Shown here: positions 1 through 10,970 of the stretch, in pieces | Layout of the letters: each line of letters opens with the position of its first letter | Position numbering within the stretch: the stretch's first letter is position 1 | NCBI GenBank assembly: GCA_019915135.1 | Contig: JAHLMK010000008.1 | Coordinates: 992,001-1,056,000 of the forward strand | Source: Strobilurus pachycystidiatus | Taxonomy: Eukaryota; Basidiomycota; Agaricomycetes; Agaricales; Physalacriaceae | Length of the DNA stretch: 64,000 bases | Direction of reading: 5' to 3' | The notes under the pieces: model-generated | The model's database searches: none | Seen by the model: only the letters and a program-made list of their open reading frames with translations | Told to the model about the DNA's origin: nothing | Translations under genes and position numbers: made by a program

Positions 1-927
1 TATCCACCACCAACATAGCCACCGTTTCCTGCGGGTCGGCCACCATATCCACCAGAAGATGCCTGGTCACTGTAGGGTTCATAGTACACATGATCACCGT
101 CGACGACCGCCGTAAGCGGTTGCGACTCTGGTAAAGGCTTGAGTCCGACTTCCTTCTGGTTCTGCAGTGCTTTCCTGTCCGCCTCTGCTTTGACCGCATC
201 AAGACGCATCTGTTCACCGAAATCGGGACGGCCAGTCTCTGCATCCTTAGGCCGATCCCAGTCACCTCTCGGCTTCCGAGAGGATATGCAGCAACGGCCG
301 AGGGTGTAGAAGCAACCGCTCACGAACAGTAGGACCCAGGCAGCGAGGGTCAACCATATGGCATTTCCGATTGATGCACTGCCCACAGAATTGATGCGGG
401 ACTTGGCAACGAAGAATAGCACCAAATCGAATATGAAGGCCAGCATTGTCACGACGGCTGCAAAGCCAGACACGCAAGTGCTGCAGCAGGTCATGGACAT
501 TTCTCTGACATGTGCTAGGAGGCCAAATAGGGCCGAGCCAGCTGCCAAGGCGAGGGCGACGATGTGGAGGACGAGAAGATACGTGACCCACTTGACGACG
601 ACGTCGGGAATGTCGATGGGCGTTTCGTTTCCGACAAGACTGTTGATATCTGCGAAGCGTTGAGAGGCAAACAGATGCCTATAGTAGCCATGACGCACCT
701 AGTTCATATCCGACCGAGGGTGAAGAGCATGTTGTGCCGTTTGGTAGTTCTAGGCAGTATCCCAGTGTCCCGAATGTCACGCTGCCATTGTAGTTGTCGA
801 CCGAGATGCTGGCCTTGAGGAAATAGACGGATTTGACGTAGGGAACACAGAAGGAGACGACAGCGAGGAGGATGGTCGCTGTGAGAGTGCAGAGGAATCC
901 CGGCGTCGCGGGGCGGATGATGCCCAT
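1..927 (-). CDS. RIM9: Rim9/PalI-type pH-response membrane protein (3' end cut by window)
   Basis: Start ATG at 927; one intron at 650-698 (donor GTGCGT, acceptor GCAG) joins the frames as ...GYEL-D-INSL. The protein opens MGIIRPATPGFL with a first membrane segment. An extracellular loop with two Cys (YCLELPNGTTC) follows, then three more hydrophobic segments ending in a CCISS patch, and then a Gly/Tyr-rich cytoplasmic tail that runs off the window. This four-pass SUR7/PalI layout is that of Rim9/PalI, which assists the plasma-membrane sensor of the alkaline-pH Rim pathway in fungi. The C-terminal length is unknown because of truncation. The family call rests on topology and the N-terminal signature; a SUR7-type paralogue is the main alternative. 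Confidence 0.8.
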
Positions 928-1852
928 GGCAGAGAATGAATGCCTGGGGATACGGGAGGAAGGAGGAGATGACGGTTTTGAACAAGTGTTGAACGATCGT
1001 GTTTGAGCGTTTGTGGTGCAGGATGCCGGGGCACTGCCGAATCTGGTTGTACCGCCACCACTGGTCCACCTCACCGCCTTGCTCCCCACAGTCGGGCCGT
1101 TGCGCAGCTGGCTCATTGCTTGGCGACGATGGGCTATGTTGTCAGTTAGACTAAGACGGACTGAGCCACTCCTTCGAGGCCGTCGTGATCCGCTCTTTCC
1201 GTTTCATACTCATCTGTCCTTCCCACTTTGACTGTTTCTGTTACCTCTGATTATAACGCGGTGTCCTGCTCCTTTCGATTTCCCACCACGGAGCCTCTGT
1301 CTGGCTCTAAATCCTCCGCATCGGCAATCCTATACAGGTAGCTTGGCGCGCAGATCGATTCGCCGCTGCAACTTTCCGATCAGACTCTCCCAGTGTCCAC
1401 CTCAAGTCCACCTTCTGGTTGGAGTCTATTTCGACCTGGGTCCGCCTCGAATCACCGACACAATTGTCATTCTGTCACCCTATGTACGCCCGCCACCGCC
1501 CTATGGTTTACGACATATTTGGCCTCGTATGACTTCGTACTGCCCAAGCGCCCCTTTTATTTCCTTGTCGTTCCACCATGCTTTGAGCCTCTGACTCTAA
1601 AAGCGGCTTGTCTTCTCGCTTATTCCTTTCAGCTAGCATTCCGATCACCTCTAGTCAAACTTGTGAAACCGGGGCCGCTGTCATAACAAAAGCAGCGGCG
1701 AACCCATAACGTTGTGCTTGCGACGCCATCTTGGTTGACATGATCACCTTGTGAGGCCTTCTGTTATATAGCAGCTCTCCCCGACCAATTGGGTTTGAAT
1801 CCTTCCACGTCCTTCGTTCAACTATCAATGTGACCTGCGCTCAAAGGCTAAC
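928..1852. other. Intergenic region between divergent genes
   Basis: About 0.9 kb between the Rim9-like gene (-) and the small membrane-anchored gene (+). It is pyrimidine-rich on the plus strand, with a TATA-like TTATATAG at about 1764, some 85 bp before the downstream ATG. No further gene is supported; its reading frames have no recognisable family or splice pattern. Confidence 0.5.
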
Positions 1853-2734
1853 ATGGACTCGCATCTTCGCCAACCGGTCATCATAATACTCTGTACTCTG
1901 TGGGCAATATGGGGTGTCTCATTGGTACGTCTTCCTCCTTCACACATTTGAACTTACTTGACATCATGTAGAGCATTCTCTCACTCCTTGTAACCCTCAT
2001 ACTTCCTCCATTCCTTCGGCCATGTATGCCTCCGCGAGTGCCAGTCAGTCGCATGGGGCGTACCACTTCCCTTCCTCGCCGTGGACGCAAACACAAACGC
2101 CACTCATCATCCTCGGTCTCCCCTGAATCATCACCTCACTCCCGCCGGGAACGTCGCTCTGTAGACATGCCCATCAGCGCCATCCATCCTCGAACACTGT
2201 CTATAAAGTCCGAAGCCTCGTCTTTGTACACCTCTACCGACGAATCGTTCTTCACTTTGACCAACCCTTCCTCCGAACACATCCCCTCTCGCCGACGATT
2301 CTCTCTGAAGCGTGCCTGGAACAGGAGCCAGATGTCTGTCTCGCCATTCCCTCAGCCCGGTACACCCCGGTCTTCATACTCTCGAATCATCTTCAAGACC
2401 AAGACTCTATTCAAGCAGAACGGGTCGAGTTTCGGAAGCAGCACCCAAGGTACGTACGGAGTGTTCATATCGGCGTACATCCTTTTCATTAATGACTGCC
2501 GAAGTCTCGTCCCCGGCTTCATTGCATCAGGCGCTCGAGTTTGGAGGACGGGGTAGCCGTCCTGGCCCCGAAACGGCGCTGGACAGTGATTCAATAGCGC
2601 CCGTCGCGCGCTGTAATAGCCTCCCTTTGCCTGAGGATGACCGACCGAAAGTGAAACATAGGAAGAGATGGAAAAGGCCCGTTCCTTATATCTTCATGAC
2701 TCCTGCTACGAATTCCAATGACTCAATATTATGA
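1853..2734 (+). CDS. Short membrane-anchored Ser/Pro-rich protein, family member A
   Basis: Three exons. Exon 1 (1853-1924) codes 24 residues including a hydrophobic run (IIILCTLWAIWGVSL). A phase-0 intron (1925-1971) follows, and exon 2 resumes with SILSLLVTLILPP, completing a single membrane segment. The rest is basic and Ser/Pro/Arg-rich. A second intron (about 2458-2505, donor GTACGT) joins ...STQ to VSSPASLHQ; the stop is at 2734. The C-terminus reads RPVPYIFMTPATNS. It has the same exon structure as the genes at 8018 and 49133: 24-26 codons, a phase-0 intron, then S[IV]L[SA]. No domain of known function is recognised. Probably a membrane-tethered disordered protein; function unknown. 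Confidence 0.75.
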
Positions 2735-3180
2735 TACTGTACGACTCGCCCATCCTAATTGATTATACTCTAGTGATTTGGCCCACTCATGGCTATTCCA
2801 AATACATCCACTCTTGATGGCAAGGTCGATATCTTTTGAGACATGGAGGAGGTTCTGTCGTACAACGGAGGCTGGTGAGCATAGTGACGAAGGACTACCG
2901 AATAAAATGATTTAGTAACTCATGATACAGTCGGTGAAGTAAGGTATGGAGGATGTGTGACGGTTTTCCGGGCTTTAGTACAGTTTCTATAACAGCTATA
3001 TTGAGTGATGTACTTCATTGAAGGTCATTCTAGATATGACGAGGGTGACCGTGAGGTGACTTGAAGTCGTGGCGCTATAAAATTGAAAAACAGGAAGTGG
3101 CGATCGATGATCACTATAAGTCCCGAAAGTATGAAATTCCCCACGGGACATGTCGCCTTCAGCTCTTACTTGTGACCATC
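2735..3180. other. Intergenic, promoter of the E2 gene
   Basis: No gene seen. A CTATAAAATTG box lies at about 3075-3085, roughly 100 bp before the E2 ATG at 3181, and is a plausible TATA element. Confidence 0.45.
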
Positions 3181-4762
3181 ATGTACCATCGTCTCCTCCT
3201 TTCCCGGCCACTCCTGAAGTCGCGACTTCACACGTCTTCAACGTTGCTCAAGTCGATCAAGACCTTCAAACTGGCCGACATTGGCGAGGGCATAACAGAA
3301 TGCGAGGTCATCAAATGGTTTGTCAAGCTCCGGCCGTCCACTTTTTTGATGTGTGGGTGACCTTCATAGAATCCTTTTGCAGGAGTGTCGATGTAAAGTC
3401 CACTGTACAAGCGTTTGATCCTCTCTGTGAGGTCCAGAGCGATAAGGCCAGTGTTGAAATAACGAGTCCGTTCGATGGAGTCGTCACCGAGCTGCTTGTC
3501 AAGGAAGGCGACGTGGCCAAGGTTGGGTCGGGTCTTTGTCTCATCGAAGTCGACGAAGACGAAGAGCGCGCCACCTCGGCGCCCTTGCCACCGCCATCGA
3601 CGTCGACACCATCAACACCTGTGAAGGCTAAGCCTGAGCCATCAACCTTCGAAGCGACTTCGCCGCGTCGACCACACCCGCTGGATCCTACCCACAGTCC
3701 GAGAAAGTCTGTCGAGGTCTTTGCAGCCCCATCTGTCCGTCATTATGCCAGGCAGAATAGCGTTGATCTTGCCTTGGTCGCGCCAGGCAGCGGGCGCGAC
3801 GGTAGAATTGGGAAGCTGGATGTCGACGCATTCTTGGCCGCCAATTCACAAAAACCATCTTCTTACACTTCCACGGAAGAGGACATCATCGTGGATCTCG
3901 GCCGGACGCGTCATGGCATGTGGAAAGCTATGGTCAAAGTATCTATGGTCTCCTGCCATTTAACTTCATCCGTATTCATGATACATTCCAGAGCCTGGAG
4001 ATACCGCACTTTGGATACTCTACAAGCTTGGATATCACAGCTCTACATGAGCTTCTACCCGTTCTCAATGCCCACATTCCAGAGCACTTCCGTCCCGATT
4101 CTCCTCCATCTACCCTTGCCGTCGACCCATCTGCCATCTTTCCCGCACCGAAAGCCACACGTGTACCATCCGAGGATCAGTATACTCGTCTCACCTATCT
4201 ACCTATCCTTCTCAAAATGCTGGCGAAGTCCATGATCGAATGGCCACTCTTTCGTTCCTCCATCACGGCTTCTACGCCCCCCGAAGCAAAGCCGACTCTA
4301 ACCGTGCGGCCACATGCGGATATCAACATTGCACTCTCAACGCCGTCTGGTCTTTACACGCCAACATTGCAACGAGCCGATATTCAAACCATATATTCCC
4401 TTGCGTCTTCTCTGAAGCACTTGTCGCATCTTGGGCGGAAAGTTCCTTGCGGGCTGACGATCAACGAGATGCCCAAGCGTGGTGGCACTTTGACGGTATC
4501 GAATGTTGGCGCTATCGGTGACGGAGAATACGCGTCGCCCGTGCTAGTTCCCGGTGGTGGTGTCGCCATAGTTGCCCTTGGCCGAGCCAAGTGGGTTTGG
4601 GATGTTAATCGCGGTGACGGACAAGGAGAGCGAAGACTCAAGCTAGGCGTTAGCTGGAGTGGTGATCATAGAATTGTCGAGGGAGCGGAACTGGCCGCGT
4701 TTGTGGAATGCTGGCGCTCGTATGTCGAGAACCCTGTCAGGCTCATTGCCGACAGCGTGTAA
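3181..4762 (+). CDS. DBT: Lipoamide acyltransferase E2 of branched-chain 2-oxoacid dehydrogenase (mitochondrial)
   Basis: Three exons (introns 3318-3382 and 3939-3991), 487 residues. An Arg/Ser-rich mitochondrial-type presequence precedes the mature start at about residue 23 (IKTFKLADIGEGI). The lipoyl domain carries its lysine in EVQSDKASVEI. A Pro/Thr linker leads to a peripheral subunit-binding domain (SVRHYARQNSVDLALVAPGS) and then the acyltransferase domain. E2 moves the branched acyl group from the E1 decarboxylase to CoA in Val/Leu/Ile breakdown. The C-terminal catalytic motif reads GDHRIVEGAELAAF, so the usual Asp of DHRxxDG is Glu; His is kept. The family end WRSYVENP is typical of the BCKDH type rather than the pyruvate type. 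The call is firm; the E1/E3 partners are not in the window. Confidence 0.9.
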
Positions 4763-4996
4763 CTGCTGTCAGTTATTGAATCAGATTAACTTCAAACGGT
4801 ATCGCATTTTGCTTGTATGACAAGGTTCAACAAAGGCGCTAGGCGGTCGAAATACGAGGACAAAAAAAATCCCGTTTGCGCGAGTACGAGTTGAAGGTAA
4901 GTAAAGTTAATACATCGGCGAAGAAGAATAATTCAGATAAACGGTTTCAGCTTTCAGAAGTTCCGCCACTGCGTTGAGCCTTGGATTTCAGGCTAT

Positions 4997-5472
4997 CTAG
5001 CAGTGAGGAAGAGTGCCTGAAATAGATTGTTAAGTGACAGTCAGTTACTGGGCAATCTTGCATCGCTTACTGGTCGTGCAAGAGCTGTCAGTGTAATGAG
5101 CGCTAACATAGCACGCAGATCCAGAATAGTAGTCCCAGTTCCTATCGAAAGGTCAGATCGTATATGTACTGGCATCTTGAATCTGATAACTCACGGGTTT
5201 CCGTCGATGTTGGTGCCCGTGGTGTAGCAGGTGAACCAGTAATCATAGTTGTCATTGAGCACGGCGACCACCGAGCAAGACGTCGAGGCGCAGGACCTAC
5301 AGTTGACAGAGCTGGTGAGCAGGCCGCAGTAAATCTCGGCGGAGCGCTCCGTCAACGAGGTGGCCTGTTCGGCGGGAATATACGGTGAGACTTTCGTATC
5401 AGACTGGGGAGCTGGGGCTGCCATAGCCGTGAGGAAGACGAAAGGAAGCACCAAAAAGGCAAGAAGCTTCAT
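4997..5472 (-). CDS. Small secreted Cys-rich protein with SH3b-like domain
   Basis: The ATG at 5472 starts a clear signal peptide (MKLLAFLVLPFVFLTAMAAP). The mature part has an SH3b-like pattern: GLLTSSVNCRSCASTSC, then VVAVLNDNYDYWFTC, then YTTGTNIDGNPNWDYY and ACYVSAHYTDSSC. Two introns are inferred: one with donor CC|GTGAGT after NIDGN, and one with donor A|GTAAGC, branch CTGAC and acceptor TTTCAG. The second gives a C-terminus CTTSTLPHC and stop at 4997. Without it the protein would end slightly earlier, at a TAA near 5040. Eight Cys are predicted in the mature protein, suggesting four disulfides. In other fungi such proteins are extracellular with undefined binding roles. The SH3b assignment is by pattern only. 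Confidence 0.7.
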
Positions 5473-5625
5473 GTTGTCTTGTTTGTATGCTGGGTGTGAA
5501 TGTGCCGAGGGTTTGCTAGTAGTGTTCTCGAGTCTTTTGTACCTCCAGGTGGAACGATTGGCACGGAGACATGTGAGAGGTATCGATACGATCCAAGAGT
5601 AATACCGCTCTTGGAGGCTGCGGCG

Positions 5626-5900
5626 CCACACAATAGAGAGCATCGGAAAGTCTGACTGCCAGGAAACTGAATGAAAGTTGAGTATCAACTAGTCAGGAGG
5701 ACTTTCGTCTAAGCGGCACTTACCTTTCGCGTTCGTCGCGTTTGGCCAATGAGTGATTTGGGGTTGTGCTAGGACAGGTATCAATGAAGAGAAGACAAAC
5801 CACGGGAGTTTCATGACGAGGTAAAAATCTTAGGGTACGTGATTCTCACAGCGCGAAGGAGGCGTGACCCCGTTACTGGTGCCAAGAAAGGTCAGATGAG
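5626..5900. repeat. Tandem duplication, copy 1
   Basis: About 275 bp that is clearly similar to 5945-6194, with a period of about 320 bp. Shared blocks include the stretch with ACAATAGAGA, the GTTGAGTATCA(A/G)CTAGTCAGGAGGA block, the (GTT)CGTCGCGTTT block, the ACCACGGG block and the terminal GGTCAGATGAG. On the minus strand copy 1 contains an open signal-peptide-like exon (5724-5814). Confidence 0.8.
5724..5814 (-). pseudogene. Orphan signal-peptide exon inside the tandem repeat
   Basis: On the minus strand an ATG at 5814 opens MKLPWFVFSSLIPVLAQPQ, a good signal peptide. It continues ITHWPNATNAK to a strong donor (AAAG|GTAAGT at 5723). A candidate acceptor (CATTCAG) follows near 5670, and the frame stays open for about 70 codons straight into the ATG of the SH3b-like gene at 5472. 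The second repeat copy has the same ATG but is frameshifted after a few codons and stops. This may be the relic first exon of a deleted gene or an upstream alternative exon. No product can be named. Confidence 0.4.
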
Positions 5901-5944
5901 ATTCTCATTCAGTGTGGTAGAGCCGGTCTTCGTGACTGCGACGC

Positions 5945-6194
5945 TCCACAATAGAGAACTTAGAAAAGCTTGACTGCGAGGACATTGAATAAAAGTTGAG
6001 TATCAGCTAGTCAGGAGGACCGTCATCTCATCGATACTTACCTCTTTCGTCGCGTTTCGTCAATAAGTGTTTTGGGGATCTGCTAAGACAGGTAGTAATG
6101 AAGAAAGACGAACCACGGGGTTTTCATGACGGGGTAGAGATCATTACAAGGTGATCTTCAAAGCGCGCAGGAAGCGTGACCCAGGTCAGATGAG
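5945..6194. repeat. Tandem duplication, copy 2
   Basis: Second, diverged copy of 5626-5900 in direct orientation, with small indels. Its version of the signal-peptide exon starts at an ATG near 6127 (minus) but shifts frame and hits a stop within about a dozen codons. The GTAAGT donor is still present. Confidence 0.8.
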
Positions 6195-6249
6195 TGAAAA
6201 TGCCCGAAAGCATTTTGGGACTTCACCTGCTTAGGTCTACCATTCACTT

Positions 6250-6840
6250 CAACTCCTCCCCAACAAGCAACTAACATACGTGAATCGCTTCGTCTGGGAC
6301 TCTGGGCGCCTCTCAGGCTCAATCTTTCTTGCCGCAGACCGTTCTAGTTCCAAGCCGCACACCAGGCATGTCGTCGACTTTACCGCCCGTTGTTCCACCC
6401 AGGAGATTGTACGACCAAACCGCTTCTGCAGCGCACCTGAGTTGCGCATGGGAACCTTCTGTGGTCTTCTATGTCGATATCATTGCTTATCAAGAGGAAT
6501 TCTCAGAATAAGAGGTCTCACATACAGGCATCGAGGACATCCGAATCGCTTTGGTCCATCCACACGATGCCTCCTACGTCTTTGGAGACCTTCGTCCACC
6601 GAAAGTACTTGTTCAAGACAAGCAGGGGACTCCTCCGCAATGAGTCAGTTTCGGTTGTTGCTGACACGGCGCGGTACCCTGCTCACGGTAGAACACCAGT
6701 GACATTCTCGCCTGACTTATGTGCGCGGTCATTCATACACATGACAACCGAAGTGCTCGAAGAGTATAACTCAGGCTTTTGGATAACGACAATGAAGGTG
6801 AGGCCTCATTCGAAGTCATGCTTTGGTACGGTCTACTGAC
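6250..6840 (+). pseudogene. Possible degraded or unrecognised gene
   Basis: Short open pieces on the plus strand look protein-like but do not join by clean splice sites. One is a 47-codon piece from an ATG at 6368 (MSSTLPPVVPPRRLYDQTAS...). Another is in-frame text around 6531-6640 reading GIEDIRIALVHPHDASYVFG, which ends at a stop. No family is recognised. Either a decayed gene or chance open frames. Confidence 0.25.
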
Positions 6841-7164
6841 GACCAGAACTTTACGATTTGAAGTACAATTCAGACGTGGTCGACCTCTTCTCGAACCCAC
6901 ATCCTGAGCACCTCCGAGCCAACAAGCCTTGCGTACCTGCATACTTTGTACTGTGAGAAATTCCGAGTCAACTAGGGCATGGACGATTTCTGAGGCACAC
7001 TTTGTAAAATAAGGTGGAAGCGCAGCCGTCATCATTGCTATCATGATGAACGCTGAGCGCCAAGCCTCTAATCATGTCCCGTTCGCCATTTCCCCGTATT
7101 CATTTCGGTCTGTAGCTGTTGCTGCCGCCACAGTACTACTTCAAATCGTAGATTGGGCCATCTG

Positions 7165-7548
7165 ATGGATGTTTTACGGCCCCAACGCCACTCAAACAGG
7201 TCTGGTTTGTCAGACACGCACCCATCCTCAAGCTATGGATCACCTTTAACGGACAACTCGCCGGCGGACGAGGGTTTCGACGAAGAGGAAATTGTGTACT
7301 ACCCAGGCGCCACGGAGCCGGAGCAACCCGCCAGTCACACGTCTTCGCCGCCAGTGGCCAGCCCGATGCCCGCCCAAGAGTCTTTGTACGCTGCAGCGTC
7401 CTTCGGCTCCTCAAAAGGCTATTCGCCACGGCACTCAAGGAGGCGTGGAATCATTCGAACAGGCCTGACCGCCCTTCACGCAGCCCTTGCATCATGCATA
7501 ATGACCAAAATCAATGTAACTCGGATCGTAAGAATACTGTTGCTTTGA
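7165..7548 (+). CDS. Hypothetical acidic/Pro-Ser-rich open frame
   Basis: An ATG at 7165 opens a frame rich in Ser, Pro and Glu (SPADEGFDEEEIVYYPG, then PASHTSSPPVASPMPAQ), ending in a basic patch and a hydrophobic stretch before the stop at 7548. Its composition resembles the disordered parts of neighbouring real proteins, which is why it is kept. No homologous domain, signal peptide or clear intron is visible, and it may be one exon of a larger unrecognised gene. Confidence 0.3.
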   Translation: MDVLRPQRHSNRSGLSDTHPSSSYGSPLTDNSPADEGFDEEEIVYYPGATEPEQPASHTSSPPVASPMPAQESLYAAASFGSSKGYSPRHSRRRGIIRTGLTALHAALASCIMTKINVTRIVRILLL

Positions 7549-8017
7549 AGTTTCTTCGACGTCCTTTGTCGAATCTATATACTCTGATGATTGTTCTGAG
7601 TACCTCCGCTCTTGGTTGGTGACTGTGGCCCCTGATATCCGGATGTCTGTGCAATCAGCGTTGAATCAGCGCCAGGCCAGCGCTGACACAGGTTCCACCA
7701 TAATCCATTCAATGGCAAGCATCGTAAGTTAATTCAATTGCGTGCCACGCCGTGTGTGAGATGTACAAACGCTAGTGCTGCGTAATCTGGTATACGTTGT
7801 CATGTATATTCAAAGTGGTTTCGATCAACCGATCTCGGCTCGGAGACGCGTTCGCCATACCAACTCCTCTTGGCCGTCAACCACCATGACAATTTTGATC
7901 CCCTACTAACCGCCCATATTACAGATCATTCTATAATAATTCCTTCGCTCACTTGTCTTGTCGTTCCTCACCCTGTCCTCACCATTCCCAATGACCATTC
8001 TCCTCATCCGCACAAAC

Positions 8018-8997
8018 ATGGAACAGTTTTGCCGCACAGCCTTTATTGGAAGTGCAAGCGTTGTTTTCGCAGTCGCTGGCTACTGCCTGGTGAGCATCAT
8101 CAGACTTATACACGGTCATCTACTAATGAACTTTCATACGAATAGAGTGTTCTCTCTGCGCTGTTGGGCCTTGTTCTCCCATTCATCCTCCAAGACCAAG
8201 CCCCTCCAAGCTCAGTGTCGTCGCGAAACCCGTCGCCCTTGAGACGGACGCCTAGTTCAACCAGCCGTCGACGACGGCATCAAAGCCAAGCTCGAGCGCC
8301 ACCGGCGACCCCTCCTGAAACGCCTGCGGACATGCCTACGTTCAATCTCCTAGTCCACTCTACAGCAGACACCGCATTTGCTTTTGTTCCGAGTACGCGT
8401 CCGTCGGACAGTCCACGCAGCAGCGGCGCAGTTGTAGCCACCGTGGACGCGCCTCGAGACACTTTTACGCAGTCTCGATCATCCACCTCCTCTTCATCGT
8501 CGACGCTTGTCCCCTCTCCAACAGCCTCTGATTTTTCTCCTCCTCATTGCCCCGGACAAACGTTACGTTCGTCGTGGAAGCGGAGGAAATCTTCTACCTC
8601 TCTGAATTCGTCAGACGGAGAGTGTAAGCCATGCCCGTCTCAAAAAATCTCACGTATCTCGACATTGGTCAAGTCACGAAAGGCATCGGTGGAACCCCGG
8701 GGTAGGTTTCTGTCATCGATCACTTGTCTTTGCTCTGACCGTCGGTATCTAGTTGGACTAAGCAAGGCAAAGTCTTTTTGCGTAGCGGAAAGGTCCCGCA
8801 AATCTTCCAGCAAACCCCCTATGCCCCGTTTGCGCACTCAACCATACGAGGCGCCGTACTTCGTCCCTCGTCCCGTATCGGACTTCGGTCTCGCAGCACC
8901 CAAAATGCAGCACACACGTAGCAACACATTGCCGCCGCCAAGAAGGTCCAGTCCTAGCCCTTCCTCACCTACTTTCCTCCAACCACCCCTCGCATAA
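8018..8997 (+). CDS. Short membrane-anchored Ser/Pro-rich protein, family member B
   Basis: Exon 1 (8018-8089) codes 24 residues with a hydrophobic run (GSASVVFAVAGYCL). A phase-0 intron (8090-8145, branch-like TACTAAT) leads to SVLSALLGLVLPFIL, completing one membrane segment. The remainder is Ser/Pro/Arg-rich and likely disordered. It includes SSSSTLVPSP, RKASVE and RTQPYEAPYFVPRP, all with counterparts in the gene at 49133. A second candidate intron, 8702-8752 (GTAGGT...CTAG), is exactly 51 nt and stop-free, so it could be retained without breaking the frame. Stop at 8997. Function unknown. Likely a tethered protein whose RKxSV sites could be phosphorylated (inference). Confidence 0.75.
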
Positions 8998-9279
8998 GGA
9001 CTCTAACTCACGTATTTATATCTTCGCACATCTATCTATCATTCTAGACGGGTATTTAAGCAGCCGATTGCATATTTGCAGCATTCACTCCTTCGAATTA
9101 ATACTGTAGCGATCTGTAAGCTATTACATCTGTACCATACCAAACAAATCAAGTCATCTCGTTATGCTCATCTCCGATTCGGCTAATGAATGGGTTGCGG
9201 CCATGGCGCACACGTACGATGCCGTGTACGAGCGGGGGAAGCAATGTGGCAGGTCGACTTGTTGTGAGATGGAGAGGGA

Positions 9280-10970
9280 TCATTTGTTGGACAATATGGA
9301 AATGATCTCGTCCATCTCCTTTTCGAGGTCGTGACGCCAGACAGGTCCCCAACTATCGACTAACTGGTCGGCTGTGGACTTATCCCGGCCTGGAGTGTAT
9401 GAATCGTACACATTTCCGGCGAGTACGCTCCTTTTGAGGACCATATTCGCTCTAGGAGGCCGTATTTTTGAGTACACATCAATAGCATCCTGTGGAGTGT
9501 GAATAATCAAAGCGTCGGCAAATGCGTTCGCGATATGATGCAGCAGACTTACGTCCAAGGCGATACTTGCAGTCGCGACACTTTTGAGCAATCGTACAAG
9601 TGCATAAACATCTTCAAAACCTTGTCCTGCACCGGCTCCGAGATGAGGGCGCATCGCGTGGGCCTAACATTGTAGTAGTAAAATACTGTTTCAGGAGGTG
9701 CAACCAGGTTCCGAGTGAGGAGAAACCCACCGCATCTCCGACCAGAACGACGCGGCCTTTGTGATACTTTTCGAGAGGTGGCTCAACTTCATGAATCATC
9801 CATTTGTTCGCGTGTTTCATATGTTCCAGCAGAGCAATTGCGTCGTGTCCCCAATCTTTGAACTCATCTAGAATCTCTTTCCCAGAGCTCTCTCGCACCC
9901 ATGGGAGCGGCATAGGGGGAGACATCGGGATGTCTGGATTGCTTACGAAGACCACTACGTTCAGCTACAGCTCACATAGTAAGCGCCTGGATCGGACGGT
10001 AGTGACATGAGCAAGCTCACCACTGTCTCTCCCTTGACAGGAAATGTTATGATGTGCTACCATGATTTGTTCTGATTAACTACTCAGCGTCGTAAGTTGG
10101 ATCAAGTCTTACCTTTCCCTTGCCCATTAAGCAAACAGGGCGCGTAAAGAGGTCAATCTGGATGCCAGTGGAGTCCAAAGTTTCTCGAGGAATTAGACCC
10201 CTGTAAGCAACGGTGTTGGAATATTTCAGACGCTCGCCTGGTTCGAGAAATGTCCGTGTGATGCTGCGAACACCGTCGGTTCCAATGACCAGGCTAGCTT
10301 CAAAGACAGTCCCGTCCGAGAAGCTCAAGGAGGGATTGCCTGCCTCGTCTGAAGTTACTGCGACACAGCGTTTATTGAAGTGAAGGATAGCTGGATCCAT
10401 GTGAGCGACGATAGCCTCAATAAACACTGGTCTGATCCCAGACAATCAGTCGAGCATCGACCAAAACAGAGGATGGCTGATCATTGACCTGTATACAGCG
10501 AACCCGGCTTCGTATGCTGGTCCGGTGGGATACTAGATGCTAGTGAAGCGTCGTAATCTGGCGAGAGAGGGTCGGAACTCACATCATAGACGGGTTCATG
10601 AGAGTCGTATCCTGAGCGGAAGAGGAATTTTCGTTCCGCTGAAGGAATTTGTACGCCTGGACGAGCAATGACGTGCTCCAGCACACCTAGACCTCTCAGA
10701 ACTCTGACCGCGTTTGGTCCTGGACAAGAAGAGTCAGGGTAAGTCGAGTAGGCAGAATCCGAGAGCAGTTCACTACCTACGCCAACGCCTGCACCAATCT
10801 CCTCAAACCGACTCTATTATCATCAACTCGTCGTGAGCAGCCTTTTGCGACTGATAGCTCACATTTGCCTCGAAGAGGTCCACAGTTATACCTGCTTTGT
10901 AGAGAGCGTATGCGCAGACCACGCCGCACAGTCCACCGCCGACTATCGCAACAGAGAGTTGTTGGGGCAT
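9280..10970 (-). CDS. FAD-dependent monooxygenase, salicylate-hydroxylase-like
   Basis: Nine exons (eight introns) give about 412 residues. The N-terminus has the FAD Rossmann motif VAIVGGGLCGVVCAY and its closing acidic residue (DLFEA). Then come GAGVGVGPNAVRVLRGLG, the ribityl/NADPH motif VIGTDGVRS, and the second FAD motif GDAAHAMRPHLGAGAGQG. Fungal relatives hydroxylate salicylate or similar aromatics using NAD(P)H and O2; the substrate here cannot be read. Two internal exons are short (about 37 and 44 nt), and the 44-nt one supplies YPTGPAYEAGFAVY. Stop TGA at 9280-9282. It diverges from SIN3 with about 230 bp between the start codons. Cytosolic, as no signal peptide is seen. Confidence 0.87.

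Noticed and set aside
5360..5602. 80-codon plus-strand frame over the SH3b-like gene
   Set aside because: Antisense to the signal-peptide exon of a better-supported secreted protein.
6471..6839. 122-codon plus-strand frame
   Set aside because: Overlaps other equally open pieces, no family resemblance and no consistent exon model; kept only as part of a low-confidence region.
7136..7438. 100-codon minus-strand frame opposite the plus-strand acidic frame
   Set aside because: Arg/Leu-rich composition typical of an antisense shadow; no start context or splice signals.
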